A stretch of 10,674 bases of DNA, from assembly GCA_037178675.1 (NCBI GenBank), contig JAYMGJ010000602.1, positions 1 through 10,674 of the forward strand. Reading direction: 5' to 3'. Source of the DNA: Scleroderma bovista. Taxonomy: Eukaryota; Basidiomycota; Agaricomycetes; Boletales; Sclerodermataceae. Shown here piece by piece: positions 1 through 8,071 of this stretch (the first letter of the stretch is position 1; each line of letters opens with the position of its first letter). A model generated the notes under the pieces. The model was not told where the DNA came from. It saw only the letters and a program-made list of their open reading frames with translations, and searched no databases. The translations under genes and the position numbers were made by a program.

Positions 1-1117
1 TATCGATAGAAATAATATTAAATTGTTCGAATAATGAACGACTTACTTGGTTTCCTGGGCGGATTGGCCGCTGCTGGTGCCGGGGTCTGACGTTGGCTTT
101 TTGCACGCTGTGACCTTCCTCGGTTGAGCGTTGAGGGCGCAGATGGTGAACGCCGACGCGGTGCAGGTTTCCTCGGTGCTTGTGAACGCGACCTTGACCT
201 CGCTCTGACTGCCGTCATCATACTGCATGCAATCTTGCTGCAGCAACATTGCCAGCAAGCACGGCCTGGGTTCGCTGCACACCGTCGATCTCGCTGTACA
301 CACTTGATGCAGCGATCCTTGTCATCCACCCACTCATAGCCTGTGTCTGGTGTCTGCATGTCGCGAACGTTTGGCCTTGGTCACTTTGGCCGTGGTTGCA
401 ATGAGGCTTCTTCATCATCACCGTCGCTGTTGATCGTTGCGACGGATTGGGCACGCTTCCTCGGCTTGCGACTGCGACTGCGGCCCCTAGGCACCTCATC
501 ATCCTCGATGGCACGGCTTCCTTCTGGCACTGCTTGTGAGTCCTCAGTTTCACTGGGCTCACCTACTTGGCCACGACTGCCATGCACCTCTGTCTCCTTT
601 ACCCCCGATGGTCCTGCCACTGCATTGTTCCCCGACGGCTCTACAGCTCTCCTCTTTCCCTTGTCCACCTTCTTCTGCGGCTTGCCTAGTTGGAACCAGG
701 GATGGTCCCGGATATCGTGGTCCGTGGCGTTAACGATGTCCGGGAAGTGAGGCCACTTCCCTGTCGACAGGATCACCTCTGGCGCCTCCATAAACTGGTC
801 GGCAGCAACGATGATAGTCGGTATAATGAATCCTGCAGGTAACTCCTGCAGGACATTCTCGACCCGGCGCTATCATATCCTAATCAGTGAGTTGATTGAT
901 TGCAGATAAATTTGCCACGCACCACCTGGGCCCAGATAGTTGACACTGCTTCCGACCATACACCCTTCTCCCGTGTGCTTCTCAAGCCATCAATCCAGCC
1001 TTGAATTATTTCAGCGGCCTGGGCGACGACTTCTTCTGCAGTGAGGGACGTAGCCATTGACACGTCCTCTTGAACGGATGAGGCGGAGACGAACTGAGAA
1101 CCTTCTGAAGTTTCCAT
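1..1117 (-). pseudogene. Protein with Zn2Cys6-like cysteine cluster; in-frame TGA; 3' end off the window
   Basis: Two exons are visible. Exon 1 is 1117-923 (ATG at 1117, 65 codons). The intron is 922-870 (53 nt; donor GTGCGT, branch CTGAT, acceptor GATAG) and joins in phase 0. Exon 2 is 869-47 and ends at a strong GTAAGT donor (46-41), so the gene continues beyond the left edge. The frame is open except for a TGA at 383-381, followed eight codons on by an in-frame ATG (359). Residues 252-280 show C-X2-C-X6-C-X7-C-X2-C-X6-C (DNA 311-225), which fits the spacing of the fungal Zn(II)2Cys6 cluster. It lacks the usual basic run, and the cluster is internal rather than N-terminal. Flanks are rich in Arg-Ser and Lys-Pro. 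A segment around STGKWPHFP (residues 100-108) precedes a charged, disordered stretch. I have the impression of an expanded basidiomycete family of unknown function, but no search was run. Function is not known; DNA binding is inference only. The TGA could be a CpG-to-TpG change of CGA, a sequencing error, or a true stop. I saw no consensus donor that would splice it out. Confidence 0.6.
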
Positions 1118-1207
1118 ATAGACTGTAAGGATGTGGAAATGGTAAAGCAGTGGTTGAGAGGAAGAACTGGGTCCGATTGCCGTGCAGCCTGAAGGATGTT
1201 CAACGTA

Positions 1208-1214
1208 TTATATA
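1208..1214 (-). promoter_or_regulatory. Candidate TATA box of the cysteine-cluster gene
   Basis: On the minus strand TATATAA lies about 91-97 bp upstream of the ATG at 1117, a reasonable distance for a fungal core promoter plus short leader. CCAAT-type motifs occur further out (CCAAT near 1304; ATTGG near 1388 and 1434). This is motif evidence only. Confidence 0.4.
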
Positions 1215-1887
1215 AGCATTTCACACCACAACATGTTTGCATTGTGGTCGCACACCAAAGTGGACTAAATCAAATATAGGTTAATAATTCAGCCACAAGT
1301 CCGACCAATCATTGTCCTGACAATTCGGCTAATGAACCACACTGCCGCATTTCATATTGCATGATGGCCGCGTTTCTATTGCTTGTGATTGGCTGTCACA
1401 GTGCATTGTCCCATCACAATAATAAGGGATCTCGGATTGGCATTATGATTTGCCTTATTTTGGAGTGTGTCTCTCGGGGAACAATCGATGCGGCATGTAT
1501 TAACACAGCCGCAGCTTGAGAAAGGGATCAATGCCGCATGTCAGTCATTGCGGTACGGCCATCATTAATTTAATGTTATCATTGCGGTACTTATTCGCAC
1601 AGCCACCAGCCTGGCTGCCACCGGCCAGTATGTCAGTGGCAAATGCCGGTGTCCACAACCATGCCAACACTGCCACACGGCATGGTCATTCCCATATTGC
1701 TGCACATGCAAGCATGATGGCCGCACGGCTATTACTGCAGCACGTTTGTGATTCTTGGCAAGGTATTGCGGCACCTGCGCGATAGCTGCACAGCCATTAC
1801 CAGTATTTATGTTGTGCCGTTCTTGTAATGCTGCAATTCTATTATGCCGATGGTAGATTGCTGATGACATGTTGTGCCGCTGCTGTC
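1215..1887. other. Intergenic stretch without a credible gene
   Basis: No open frame here has convincing codon content or splice logic. The sequence is AT-richer to about 1500. It then holds scattered degenerate TGCCGCA/TGCGGCA and ATTGCGGTAC motifs (for example around 1490-1500, 1530-1560, 1580-1590 and 1765-1775). These look like worn remnants of a dispersed repeat. The beginning presumably contains the promoter of the leftward gene. Confidence 0.5.
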
Positions 1888-1904
1888 GTCGGTTCAAATC
1901 CGAC
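1888..1904 (+). other. tRNA T-arm / Pol III B-box fragment
   Basis: GTCGG-TTCAAAT-CCGAC forms a perfect 5-bp T stem with a canonical 7-nt T loop, and 1891-1901 (GGTTCAAATCC) matches the B-box consensus exactly. Upstream, 1855-1860 reads GATGGTAGA-like as in a D loop. However, no 5' acceptor strand pairs with the 3' side over seven bases, and no anticodon stem can be drawn. It is therefore best read as a tRNA-derived remnant, such as a SINE head, and not as a working tRNA gene. Confidence 0.4.
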
Positions 1905-1920
1905 ATTGCCCGAAAAACAA

Positions 1921-2168
1921 TTCTGCCGACAGTCGTGTTCTGCCAACAGCCTTGTTCTGCCAACAGCCTTGTTCTGCCGACAGTGTGTTCTGCCGACAGC
2001 CTTGTTCTGCCGACAGTGTGTTCTGCCGACAGCCTTGTTCTGCCGACAGTGTGTTCTGCCGACAGTGTGTTCTGCTGACAGCCTTGTTCTGCCGACAGCA
2101 TTGTTCTGCCGACAACATGTTCTGCTGACAGCCTTGTTCTGCCGACAGTGTGTTCTGCCAATGCCATG
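1921..2168 (+). repeat. Minisatellite, 15 units of 16/17 bp (33-bp higher-order period)
   Basis: Fifteen consecutive units begin TTCTGCCGACAG (starts at 1921, 1938, 1955, 1972, 1988, 2005, 2021, 2038, 2054, 2070, 2087, 2104, 2120, 2137 and 2153). Two main variants are seen: a 17-mer ending AGCCTTG and a 16-mer ending AGTGTG. In the middle they alternate, giving a 33-bp higher unit. The variant substitutions (CCGAC to CTGAC or CCAAC) are mostly CpG transitions. Because 33 is a multiple of 3, several frames stay open on both strands, so the long frames here are by-products of the repeat and not genes. Confidence 0.95.
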
Positions 2169-2657
2169 TAGTGCCGATTGTGTCGTGCCACACCTGGCTT
2201 ACCGCTACTTTAGAGAAGACCAGATGCCCGGCCCTACATTTATACAAGGGATATAGTTCTAAGGGCCTGCTGTGTATATTGGGAGGCCAAACATTATGGC
2301 CGATCATACTGAAGGGGAAGCATATCAGCTGGCCTTCCCATCTAGCTAGGTGTCCCCAGAAGGAGGGCTTGCTTAATGCTCTGGGACACCGCATTCATAG
2401 CCTGTCACTTTGAAGTGTACTGCAAGGCCCTCCCATATAGGTAGATAACACCTTTCTGAGGGCCCACCTAATGCTATGGGACATTGTACCTATTGTTGCC
2501 ATGTGCCCTGCACATAATAGATGAAACTGGCTCCAGGGCCTACTCATAGTCATGGGACACCAATCCCATGGCTGGGTATTCTTAAAGGTACACCATGCAT
2601 GCAGCCCATTGGAAAGCATGGGATGCTGTTTCTTTGGCTGGCCCTGCAACAAGAAAG
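2169..2657. other. Gene-free repeat-derived stretch with recurring GGGACAC motif
   Basis: No convincing gene is seen. A short phrase resembling TAATGCT-N-TGGGACA recurs with drift (2374-2388, 2469-2483), and a related CATGGGACACC occurs at 2552-2561. Each is preceded by an AGGGC-type block. The spacing of about 70-100 bp suggests an old, diverged tandem array that runs on into the 33-bp repeat downstream. Confidence 0.5.
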
Positions 2658-2735
2658 GGACACCAAAGGTACAGCCCAATGCAAAGCACAGGACACCAAT
2701 ACCACAGCCAAATGCAAAGCATGGGACACTGGTAC
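2658..2735 (+). repeat. 33-bp tandem repeat, about 2.3 copies
   Basis: Units 2658-2690 and 2691-2723 are both 33 bp, start GGACACCAA, and share the core AATGCAAAGCA. A third partial unit begins at 2724 (GGACACTGGTACA). A more diverged copy lies further upstream (about 2554-2625). Confidence 0.75.
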
Positions 2736-2940
2736 AGAGGCCCTTCTATTGACTCCCATCCACAGGCTAGCCGCATTGCAGCACTTACTACCGTCCTTTT
2801 GCCGAAATGCTGCGGCAAGCCCCCTGCAATCCTCAGCCTGAATCTGCGGCATATAGTCCTCTGGCCGCATGCCGCAGCTCCCTTGCCGCATTAGGTCCTA
2901 TTGCCACAGGCCATATCCTGATCTAGTGTACTAGTGTGTC
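2736..2940. other. Gene-free spacer with clustered GCCGCA motifs
   Basis: No gene is evident. TGCCGCA/TGCGGCA-type motifs cluster here (about 2768-2776, 2810-2816, 2845-2851, 2865-2877, 2884-2890). They resemble those at 1490-1780 on the other side of the minisatellite, so both flanks may come from one degraded repeat family. Confidence 0.4.
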
Positions 2941-3045
2941 AGCCCACCAATATTACTTGGTGACAACCTTTCCATGAGCCACCAATATGGCATGGTGAAA
3001 CACCTTACCATTAGCCCACTCGTATGACATGGGGATGCACCATGG
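2941..3045 (+). repeat. 36-bp tandem repeat, three diverged copies
   Basis: Units begin at 2941, 2977 and 3013, each starting AGCC(C)AC. The first two are exactly 36 bp and share AGCC-ACCAATAT-, -TGGTGA- and -ACCTT-CCAT- blocks. The third, through 3045, is more diverged and ends CACCATGG. Confidence 0.7.
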
Positions 3046-3057
3046 CTGGGCCCTATC

Positions 3058-5745
3058 TCAGCTGGCCATGTAGCACGGCCGATTGTCAGCTTCGTCTGTC
3101 TGTGTTGTATGGGACAATGCAGGTGCATTATGTGGCATGAAAGTTATCCCTACACCCCAAGTCGCGAGTGTGGTATTAGCACACCTAATATCCGCGTTTG
3201 CGAGCAGTCGACGAAGTCAGCGAACTTACCTGATTTCCTTGAACTGTGTCCTCGTATCCCTATCTGCAGTCTCTTGAAGCCAAATTAGGGGTGTCTTTAT
3301 GGTATACAACGGAGTAGTAGTAGGAAGCTTTTTCCAAGAACCAGGAGGGTCATGTGCGGACTCTAAACCAGGAATTGAAAACGACAGATATTTCCATGGA
3401 TGTCATCTAAATCGAGAAAGTGCTTACTGTTCCCAGCATATTGCAGCCATGATGTCACAACGGTACCTCGGTGGTCTTCTTTAGAATCGCACTCTGAACA
3501 CTTTACAACAGCCGTCACTAGAGCTTTGTCAGGAAGATGAATAGATAGGCTTTTCAGCAAGGAGATGATATGTTGGTTGTCTGGAATAGACAAGCCGGTG
3601 GGATTTCGAAGAAATAGAAGACGGCAAAATCCCCAGTCATATGCGACTGACTTCACACAGCCGTTCTCCAGCGTTCCACCATCTGCATGGCGGATCTCAT
3701 GCTCAACAGGGTTAAATGACCCTGTGCGTATTCCAAGCGTGGTAACCAGGTCGAAAATGTTGCCTTCACGTTCGAAGCTTCCGTTTTCTTGAAAGGAGCC
3801 ATAGTCGCCCAACTATCTTTCGTTAGCCTAAACCCCAAACAAATGCACTCGCTCACCTTCATTTCCACGTCAGTATCGGCGAGTAAAAGCCGTGTACATG
3901 ATGAACCCACGAGCAGCTTATACACTGGGCACATGGGGAACAAAGGAATAGCATCCCTCATAAGCCCAAGGGTAAGCGGACCCGCATCAAACTTTGAGGG
4001 CGTGGCCCGGGCAGTCAGATTCAGGCATTTGTGCAGAAAAGATACTAACATCATCCAATCCTTGCCAATTTGGTCTGCAACAACCCACGCACTTGGTAAC
4101 ATCGATTGTAACTGTGCAGCGATTCCGTGATCCTGACAGTCCTCCATAAGTCAGCCTAACACCACGAATGGATCCTGGCTGATGGATGTGTTTAATACCC
4201 GCACGTTGCCGTGCTTTAATTCCATGGAGGATGTCTTCCAGGCATTCCTTTCGCCCGAGTTGATGTACTTCCTGAGCATACTCTCGCCACTTCTCCGAAG
4301 TTTCGTAATAGGAAACGTTTACCAGATGTTGACCAAAACAGTAATGAAGTGCAACTGCGAAGCCAGTGTGACTTTGGATGTGGTTGTAGACGATGACGGC
4401 ACAATCATTGATATTCGACAAGGTCATGGAATCGTCTGAAAACTCCAAATCGTCCGGATAGACACAGTACTGCGAGAAACCATCAGAAGACAGTGTTCTC
4501 ACGTCCATTTCGAACGTGAAATTGCCGTGGTCTGCGTCATCAGGGTAGGGAAGAAAGACCCGCTGAAAATGGAACTTTGCACGATAAAATGTTTCAAATT
4601 GACCAAAATATCGGGAATAGTTGGATTCAACGCACACCAGGAAAATGGTCACCGGGGTCCAGCTTTCTGAACGACACGCCAGCTTGGCTCTGAAGAGGGA
4701 CGCGGAGCCACTACAACGTGCGAGAGGTAGCCATATTTCTATGCCAGCATTGGTGACGCTAAACGTGCGGAGCCGCTTGTCTGACATCTTGAGCAATTCA
4801 TCTGCTGGGATGTCGTTTCTGAGGGTGTCCATAAATTCGCCAGGTTCCATTTTGACGGCATTGTAACAATCTCGAAAGCAGCTCGGATGGTCTGCTAGAA
4901 GGCTGTTGGACCATCCATTTCTCCATGTGTGGCCCCAGGCAAATATGCTCTGGTCGTTGGACCTGCGAATGATTTCCTCCTGCAGACGGCGAAACGCGTT
5001 CTTCCCTTCCCCGTACAGCATCGGCATGTGAACACTTAGGAGCCCCAACAGCGAGTATGCTTGGTCCTCTTCTCGCGTCGTCTTCCGGTCTGCAGCCCAT
5101 GACATGATTTGTGCAACGCTGGGACGCTTCGAGGATATTCCATCTGCCAGGATATCGGTGGGAATGAGCGTGATATCCTGCAGAGCAGTCGCAAGGCTCT
5201 CTTTATCACCGATGAACTCCCACTTCTGGTTAAAAAAGTGGACGATATTGGGTGCAACGAGCTCTTGCAAAGTCCAGCCACGTGAGAACCACTTTGGATG
5301 ACCGTTGAACTCGTTGAATCGGCCTTTGTTGCGTTCAACGGGAAAAGTAGAGTCGTCGACGTCGTGGAGGTACGCATAGCATCGTTCTGACTTGTTGTAC
5401 CACCGAAACATTGAGTTGATTGCTTCAGATAGCTCGGAACTGCTCTCTTTGTTGATACAGCAGGAATCGACCCACAGCCAATCAAGCTGATCCTTGCGAG
5501 CCTGGATGCAGCTCCCGAGGATTCTGATAGCCACTGCGCTGGAGGATCTTCCCTCTCGTAGCTGCGTCCATGCGTGCGAGGCCCTCCATCTCCTTGAACT
5601 GCGCCTCTTCCTTGGGTGCACCCCAGCAATGAGACAGTATGGCATATGGCGAATTCTCGTTGAGCTCAACCAAGACCTCGATTTCAGAGTCAACGTCCAC
5701 ACTCCCTTGGATATCAAGAACAGCTTTCACGCTGATAAGGCGCAT
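3058..5745 (-). pseudogene. HET-domain (heterokaryon incompatibility) protein with a frameshift in the HET domain
   Basis: The start is ATG at 5745. The first segment, 5745-5524, carries YAILSHCWG at residues 34-42, the opening signature of the HET domain. Reading then shifts frame at 5523: the next segment, 5522-4050, supplies LGSC, WLWVDSCCINK, SELSEAINSMFRWY and RGWTLQELVAP. No intron fits the junction; it looks like a loss of 2 nt (or gain of 1). Downstream introns: 4049-3992 (58 nt, donor GTTAGT, branch CTGAC), 3856-3813 (44 nt, GTGAGC, CTAAC), 3427-3363 (65 nt, GTAAGC) and 3229-3185 (45 nt, GTAAGT, CTGAC). The last reading frame ends at TGA 3060-3058. About 824 codons are visible, usual for large basidiomycete HET proteins with a long C-terminal region. 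HET proteins trigger cell death after fusion of unlike hyphae; for this one that role is inference from the domain. The last two joins are less certain: a shorter form would stop at TAG 3365-3363. A sequencing error at 5523 would make the gene intact. Confidence 0.8.
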
Positions 5746-6194
5746 TGTACTCAGTCAAGAAATAGCAGAGTCAGCAGACGCGTCTAGTGTCGGAAAGCTC
5801 CTAAGTTAGTACTTACCACAGTTCTGGTATGACCGCTAGTGGTTAATGCCACCTCAATCGAGCCTAGGTAAACGCCGGCGACTCCAGAAATGACGGACCT
5901 TCAGGCCTCACCGCCACTTGACTCGACGTCCCTGATCAAAGGCATGCGGAGAGCAAGGAACAACCAGGAACAACTTGCCTCGGTTCCAGTTTCCTCGACC
6001 GTCGTGCCATCCTTGACAGCGTCTTGTCGAGTCACGGGCCTCAGATTCCGTGGCACAACAGGCCGTTGGTGTGACCGTCTTCAGCAGAGAGACCCAGTGC
6101 CACCGCACAAACTTCTTATTAAGTTTTAATGATATATAACCTCGACCGTTTCCGAAAATCACGCCTCCGATACACTCAGTACGAGACCAACGCC
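5746..6194. promoter_or_regulatory. HET gene upstream region up to the transposon-like insertion
   Basis: This 449-bp stretch holds the presumed HET promoter and leader and no convincing gene. On the minus strand a GTAAGT (5816-5811) with a CTGAC further on (about 5775) and an AG at 5750 could make a 67-nt intron in the 5' leader ending just before the ATG. No clear TATA box was found close to the start. A TATATAA-type run occurs near 6132-6138, about 390 bp away. Confidence 0.35.
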
Positions 6195-6197
6195 AAT
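6195..6197. repeat. Left target-site duplication (AAT)
   Basis: AAT immediately outside the left TIR is repeated immediately outside the right TIR at 8189-8191. Three bases can match by chance, but the position at the exact TIR borders supports it. Confidence 0.6.
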
Positions 6198-6246
6198 AGG
6201 GGAATACAGAGTGGCGTTTTCGCGCCGTTTTCGAGCCGTTTTCGAG
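6198..6246 (+). repeat. Left terminal inverted repeat, 49 bp
   Basis: The sequence begins AGGGGAATACAGAGTGGCG and continues with three CGTTTTCG-type repeats. It is the exact reverse complement of 8140-8188, and the match breaks at the 50th base (G against A). Confidence 0.9.
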
Positions 6247-6517
6247 GCCGTTTTCAAGTTCGTTTTCGCAGCTGAGTTTCAAGTCTCAGTCGCACGTGAC
6301 TACCATATAAGGCATAGCGTATTATCTAATGTGAAAGGTTTGGTCGGAGCGTGAATAGTCAGGAAGCAAACCTTCGAGTAGTATTGACTACCAAATGGTA
6401 CAACATAGTTCACTAAAAAAAATGCGGAATAAAAAAAGGGATGTAAAGTTAGTCCATACTATCAAAATGACATAAATGAGGAGGTATGATGAAGCAAAAA
6501 AAAAGATGTACAGAAGG

Positions 6518-6575
6518 GGACTTGAACCAACAACTTAGATAAAAAAGAAGGGATGTCAACCACTACACTACTCAA
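6518..6575 (-). ncRNA. tRNA-like Pol III A/B box pair, left palindrome arm
   Basis: On the minus strand a canonical A box (TAGTGTAGTGG) is followed about 32 nt later by a perfect B box, GGTTCAAGTCC (6528-6518). A D-stem-like pairing GTGT/ACAT is possible. No anticodon stem forms, because the middle is a pyrimidine run with T6, and the T stem is weak. A T-rich run lies downstream and could end Pol III transcription. This is a tRNA-derived SINE-like head and not a working tRNA gene. It may be inactive. Confidence 0.45.
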
Positions 6576-6665
6576 GCCATCAATAGTGAAAGCAACAATG
6601 CAAATATGAGAAGTTGACTATATTTAGTTATATTTACATTGTTGCTATACCTGATATTGGTTTTG

Positions 6666-6719
6666 TAGCCTAGTGGTTGACATCCCTTCTTTTTTTATCT
6701 AAGTTGTTGGTTCAAGTCC
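6666..6719 (+). ncRNA. tRNA-like Pol III A/B box pair, right palindrome arm
   Basis: The A box TAGCCTAGTGG (6666-6676) and B box GGTTCAAGTCC (6709-6719) both match consensus and lie 32 nt apart, as in tRNA genes. A T9 run at about 6732-6740 could act as a Pol III terminator, but a T7 run at 6690-6696 lies between the boxes. No complete cloverleaf can be drawn. It mirrors the left-arm copy but differs in the first half of the A box. Confidence 0.45.
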
Positions 6720-7019
6720 CCCTCTGTACATCTTTTTTTTTGCTTCATCATACCTCCTCATTTATGTCATTTTGATAGTATGGACTAACTTTACATCCCT
6801 TTTTTTATTCCGCATTTTTTTTTAGTGAACTATGTTGTACCATTTGGTAGTCAACACTACTCGAAGGTTTGCTTCCTGACTATTCACGCTCCGACCAAAC
6901 CTTTCACATTAGATAATACGCTATGCCTTATATGGTAGTCACGTGCGACTGAGACTTGAAACTCAGCTGCGAAAACGAATTCGAAAACGGCCTCGAAAAC
7001 GACAATATTCGGGTTTTGG

Positions 7020-7057
7020 AATGTCCGGCAAAACTTGTCCGGCTTCTTGTCCGGCGC
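7020..7057 (+). repeat. Internal GTCCGGC motif cluster, left
   Basis: Three close copies of TGTCCGGC lie at 7020-7056, separated by AAAACT- and TTCT-like linkers, just inside the right arm of the palindrome. They mirror the inverted cluster at 8072-8117. Confidence 0.7.
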
Positions 7058-7257
7058 CTTAGCGGGGATTCAATTGGAGTCTCATTCTCGTCTTCCCTAT
7101 ACCGGTATCCCGACCATAGCTACAGATCCAGTACCCACTAGTTCTATGCATTCACGGTGTCTAGAACACAGTTTATCTATACACTGGCCACACATGATGT
7201 GTCATATTGCACGAACTATATACATAATATACAAGGTGTAATATAACGGCCAGCAAG

Positions 7258-7930
7258 TTGTCATCGTCGTTGTGCGGGTGATGGTACGAGTACTGGTGTT
7301 GGTGCTGGCTGGAATCATCGTCATGTCGTCGCCGTCGCCGTCGCAGTGCGGGTAATGGTGCTGGGCTGGTGCTGGCCCTGGTCGCCGTTGTCGTGCGGAT
7401 GTTGGTGCTGGTGCTGGTGTTGGGGGCCGGGGCGCTTGTTTGTGTTGTTGCCGTCGCCGTTGTCGTGCGAGTGATGGTGCTGCGTCGTTGTCGTTGTCGT
7501 TCCTGTACGTTGCCACTGTCATCCCATGTCGTCGGCGTCGTGTCGTTGTGGCACTAACCATCTGCGTCACCTCGTCATCGTCGTCGTGTTGGCGTGGCAC
7601 TAGCCGTTTGCATCACCTCGTCGTCGTCGCGCTGCCGTGGCATTTGCCATTGGAGTCACGTCTTCGTCGTCTTCGTCTTGCTGCCGTGGATGTGCCGTCA
7701 TCGTTGTCGTGCAGGTGCAGGTGCAGTCGTCCGTGTCATTGCCGTTTAGGTGATGGTCTGGTGCTGGTGCCGTCGTCGTGTGGGTCATGGTCATGGTACT
7801 GGAGATGGGATGGTCGTGGTCGTGGTCGTGCAGATAGGCTGGTACTGGAGTCGTCGTCACTTTGTCGTTGTCGTGCGGGTGCTTGGGTGGTTGTCAGATC
7901 ACGTGGGTGCAGCAGCTGGAGTAGTCGTCG
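7258..7930. repeat. GTCGTC/GTGCTGGTG-rich low-complexity core with a 43-49-bp degenerate tandem repeat
   Basis: About 670 bp is strongly strand-asymmetric (G and T on plus) and nearly 3-periodic. TGTCGTGCGGGTG-like phrases recur (for example about 7270, 7344, 7389, 7462, 7707 and 7871). Within it, three consecutive units (7550-7595, 7596-7638, 7639-7687) share GGCAC/TTAGCC, a TCACCTCGTC block and a final TGCCGT or TGGCGT. Frames here stay open by composition and encode only Asp/Arg/Thr/His-rich simple peptides on minus or Val/Leu/Arg-rich ones on plus, so I do not call a gene. Confidence 0.7.
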
Positions 7931-8071
7931 TCTCCCACACGATGGCATTGACCAGAAGCCAAACTCTCCGAAGACCATATGGATGTTCCCTTGGCCAGGA
8001 ACGTCACGATTGAAGACGGGAGGACCTACGCGGGGAAAGGTGGATTACTTACAGTAATGTGTATTATATAA

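Larger units (their letters stand above)
6237..7001. repeat. 765-bp near-continuous palindrome (two arms of about 330 bp, about 98% identical)
   Basis: The outer arms 6237-6565 and 6671-7001 are inverted copies. I count about four substitutions and two homopolymer length changes (A8/A9 and A6/A7). A second inverted pair, 6591-6607 and 6630-6646 (16 of 17 matching), shares the same centre at about 6618. The structure is therefore one palindrome with a 22-nt central loop and a diverged island of 24-25 nt on each side (6566-6590 against 6647-6670). A transcript through it would fold into a very long hairpin. The left arm overlaps the inner 10 bp of the left TIR. Confidence 0.9.

Noticed and set aside
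1830..1912. Working tRNA gene around the T-arm at 1888-1904
   Set aside because: There is no pairing 7-bp acceptor and no anticodon stem with T33.
1921..2168. CRISPR array
   Set aside because: Units are contiguous without unique spacers, and the context is fungal.
1565..2394. Long open frames on both strands (for example minus 1565-2191 and 1894-2394, plus 1828-2256) with repeated 11-residue phrases
   Set aside because: They are open only because the minisatellite has a 33-bp period. Flanking parts lack coding character, splice logic or family likeness.
3653..4147. Separate minus-strand gene at 3653-4147
   Set aside because: Part of this frame (3991-3857) is a HET-gene exon between two good introns. 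The rest is intron or off-frame sequence.
6510..6730. Two working tRNA genes in the palindrome
   Set aside because: A and B boxes are good, but no anticodon stem exists, the T stem is weak, and T6/T7 runs lie between the boxes.
7202..8057. Open frames in the GTCGTC-rich core, minus (Asp/Arg/Thr-rich) and plus (Val/Leu/Arg-rich)
   Set aside because: Simple-sequence composition keeps several frames open at once on both strands. No domain or start context supports a gene.
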